From Burkholderiales bacterium (GTDB lineage Bacteria > Pseudomonadota > Gammaproteobacteria > Burkholderiales > Burkholderiaceae_C): a stretch of DNA of 62,582 nt. Shown here piece by piece: positions 61,027 through 62,582 of this stretch. The notes beneath the pieces were generated by a model. It saw only the letters and a program-made list of their open reading frames with translations, ran no database searches and was not told the origin of the DNA. Position 1 is the stretch's first letter. Each line of letters opens with the position of its first letter. The translations under genes and the position numbers were made by a program. Location: positions 1 to 62,582 of the forward strand of contig JAABRA010000358.1 in NCBI GenBank assembly GCA_011391155.1. The letters run 5' to 3'.

Positions 61027-62562
61027 TCAGCGCGGTTTCTGGGCGATCACCACAAAGTCCTGTCCGGCGCAGGTCATGTTGTTCAGGCGTGAAGTCACAG
61101 CGTCAATTTCGGGCAGGCGAGCCGATTCAGGGTAGGGGTGCAGTCGCGCCACCTCGACGGTCGCCAGCCCGTGATAGTTCACCAGGAACTCCAGGCTGTC
61201 TGGCGTGAGCGGCTGGCTGTGCGTCGGGTCATGGTAGAAAGTATGGGTGCCGACCCAGATGTTTTCGGGGTTGGGTGTTTCCAGTATGAGGAGCCCGCCC
61301 GGCCTGAGCACCCGTGCGCACTCCGCCACCAGTGCCAGTCGGACCGAAAAAGGCAGGTGTTCCATCAGGTGAAACGCGGTGATTGCCAGCGCGGAATCGT
61401 CCGGCAATCCGCGCAACCATTGCAGCGCATCGTTGAATTGTGCGTTCAGGCCCTGATCCTGCGCCTCGGCGATGGCCCTGGCATTCAGATCCACCCCCTG
61501 GGCGACAAAGCCATGGTCGCGCAGCAGCTCCAGCCATACCCCGCGCCCACAGCCCAGGTCCAGGCAAGGGGCGTCGCCCAGCACTTCCCGCAGCCCGATC
61601 AGCCGGCCCAGGTAGTCCCGTTCGAGCTGATCGCGCAGTTCTGTAACAGGCCCGCGAAAGTGGGTTTCAAAAGCTGCAAAAAAGTCGGCCACCGCGGCCC
61701 GGTCTTCCGGGGCAAGGGCCAGGCGCTGCACGGTCGCCAGTTGCAGGCTCACGAACTGATCGGTCAGACGCTTATTCAACACGGCCTGCGCCGCTTTCAG
61801 GTCAGCCTGTGCTTGTCTCAGGCCGGCTTGTTCGTCGTTCAAGCCCGCCTGCGTTTTTCTCAGGCCCGCCTGTTCCTGGTTCAAGGTCGCCTGCGCTTCC
61901 CTCAGGCCGGCCTGTTCCGCGTTCAGGCCGGCCTGCGCCTCCCGCTGGCCCGCCTGCTCCCTTTCCAGGTCTGCCTGAGCCGCTTTAATATTAGTCAGTT
62001 GGGAATGCAGTTGCCGCGAATGGGCATCCTGGGCGCGGGCCAGGCGCCATGCGATGCCAAAGGCGGTACGGTTCGCGCTTCTGGCCAGTCTTTGCTCGAT
62101 TCTGCGCAGGACGGCGCGCACCAACCGTTCTGTGCGCAGCAGTGGAAGGTGCAGCGCCAGATGCAGGAAACGATAGGGCAGGCGTTTCAGCCAGGCGCCG
62201 GGGTCATGCTGGCGCGCTTCAGCCGACAACACCATTTCGCCGAGCAACTCGGTGCGTGGCGTGCGCAGGCGCAGGCGCTCCAGCAAGAAGGCCTGCCCTT
62301 CCGGATCCGGCGCGCGGCCCAGCAAGTTCTGGTAACCCAGCACGACGAACCCTTTGTCGTCAACCACCAGATAGGGGGTCAGCCCCCCGCTTCTTCCAAC
62401 CCCGGCGATCAATGTCGCCTGCAGTTCATCGGCGGGCCCATCGACAGGGGCCGTCCACGCGCGCGCTGGCACATCCATGGGCGTGCGCGGGTCATCATGT
62501 TCAACCGACGCCTTGCGCAGTCGCGTGAGGAGGGTGTTCAGATCCTGGGGTTCGTCGGACAT
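61027..62562 (-). CDS. SAM-dependent methyltransferase with N-terminal DUF4214-like region and coiled coil
   Basis: The 511-residue protein has a DUF4214-like segment (LGYQNLLGRAPDPEGQAFLL, about 75-94), a hydrophobic helical region (about 125-145), a coiled coil (about 175-270) made mainly of four 14-residue repeats, and a class I methyltransferase (about 305-511) with motif I LDLGCGRG (334-341), ITAFHLMEHLPF and LRPGGLLILETPNPENIWVG. It may methylate the non-reducing end of the glycan, as WbdD does. It is first in the visible operon. The frame is open to the window edge, so the true start may lie outside. Confidence 0.8.
   Translation of the reverse strand: MSDEPQDLNTLLTRLRKASVEHDDPRTPMDVPARAWTAPVDGPADELQATLIAGVGRSGGLTPYLVVDDKGFVVLGYQNLLGRAPDPEGQAFLLERLRLRTPRTELLGEMVLSAEARQHDPGAWLKRLPYRFLHLALHLPLLRTERLVRAVLRRIEQRLARSANRTAFGIAWRLARAQDAHSRQLHSQLTNIKAAQADLEREQAGQREAQAGLNAEQAGLREAQATLNQEQAGLRKTQAGLNDEQAGLRQAQADLKAAQAVLNKRLTDQFVSLQLATVQRLALAPEDRAAVADFFAAFETHFRGPVTELRDQLERDYLGRLIGLREVLGDAPCLDLGCGRGVWLELLRDHGFVAQGVDLNARAIAEAQDQGLNAQFNDALQWLRGLPDDSALAITAFHLMEHLPFSVRLALVAECARVLRPGGLLILETPNPENIWVGTHTFYHDPTHSQPLTPDSLEFLVNYHGLATVEVARLHPYPESARLPEIDAVTSRLNNMTCAGQDFVVIAQKPR
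61801..61968 (-). repeat. Four tandem 42-bp repeats encoding 14-residue coiled-coil units
   Basis: Residues 199-254 are four successive 14-residue units of the form L-N-x-E-Q-A-G-L-R-x-A-Q-A-x, followed by a partial fifth. Each unit is two heptads, so each adds a constant length of coiled coil. The 42-bp DNA units are also similar to one another, with CAGGCC and GCCTG recurring, so unit number could change by slippage or recombination. Confidence 0.8.
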
Positions 62563-62582
62563 GGTCTTGTTCTTGTGGGGCA

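Noticed and set aside
61801-61968. CRISPR-like array
   Set aside because: The regular 42-bp units are coding repeats without spacers, in frame with a coiled coil.

Overview
The window is GC-rich chromosomal DNA with densely packed, co-oriented gene clusters. The gene families point to a betaproteobacterium of the Burkholderiales, most likely a Comamonadaceae-like organism. That placement is an inference from gene content and repeat style, because no 16S gene or other marker is present. I see no rRNA, tRNA, CRISPR array, phage or complete insertion sequence.

Left part (1-16.3 kb): housekeeping and stress genes. These include the start of a nitronate monooxygenase-type gene, an AI-2E/PerM family membrane protein, a CsbD stress protein, a PHB-depolymerase-type esterase, an EF-G paralogue, HemG, a small HNH protein, a DUF1254 lipoprotein, a higBA toxin-antitoxin pair beside a decayed glutathione S-transferase, a secreted caspase-like protein, an SDR oxidoreductase and two hydrolases. 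At 16.5 kb there is an unusual zinc-ribbon protein with a Card1/DUF1887-like nuclease domain.

Energy metabolism (17.7-30 kb): an NAD-type isocitrate dehydrogenase gene lies directly upstream of hoxFUYHW, a cytoplasmic NAD-coupled (group 3d) [NiFe]-hydrogenase with its own maturation protease. A CoA-transferase/GNAT fusion and a DUF3336 patatin follow on the other strand. Next is a haem-binding lipoprotein related to ethylbenzene dehydrogenase gamma subunits, with two perfect FNR-type boxes upstream. Together these suggest a facultative organism able to use hydrogen and to respire without oxygen.

Catabolism (31-44 kb): an acyl-CoA synthetase stands divergent to an aromatic-ring hydroxylase, DUF2783 protein and VOC protein cluster. 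A leftward PPK2-icmF-FAH operon has a 24-bp perfect palindrome just upstream. A CstR-like persulfide sensor lies upstream of a persulfide dioxygenase-rhodanese fusion and probably controls it. A Kbp-like BON-LysM protein and type III pantothenate kinase follow, then a TPR protein, a TetR regulator, a second patatin and a PHA phasin.

Surface polysaccharide (48.9-62.6 kb): rmlBDAC for dTDP-L-rhamnose runs rightward. It converges with a leftward eight-gene operon: coiled-coil methyltransferase, glycosyltransferase, Wzm, Wzt with a carbohydrate-binding tail, a double glycosyltransferase, a DUF218 protein and two more glycosyltransferases. This looks like an ABC-transporter-dependent O-antigen system in which the methyltransferase with tandem coiled-coil repeats may cap the chain and set its length. 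The last two glycosyltransferase genes are visibly richer in A+T.

Four copies of a roughly 44-bp dispersed element lie in intergenic gaps at about 10.3, 17.5, 33.1 and 44.9 kb.
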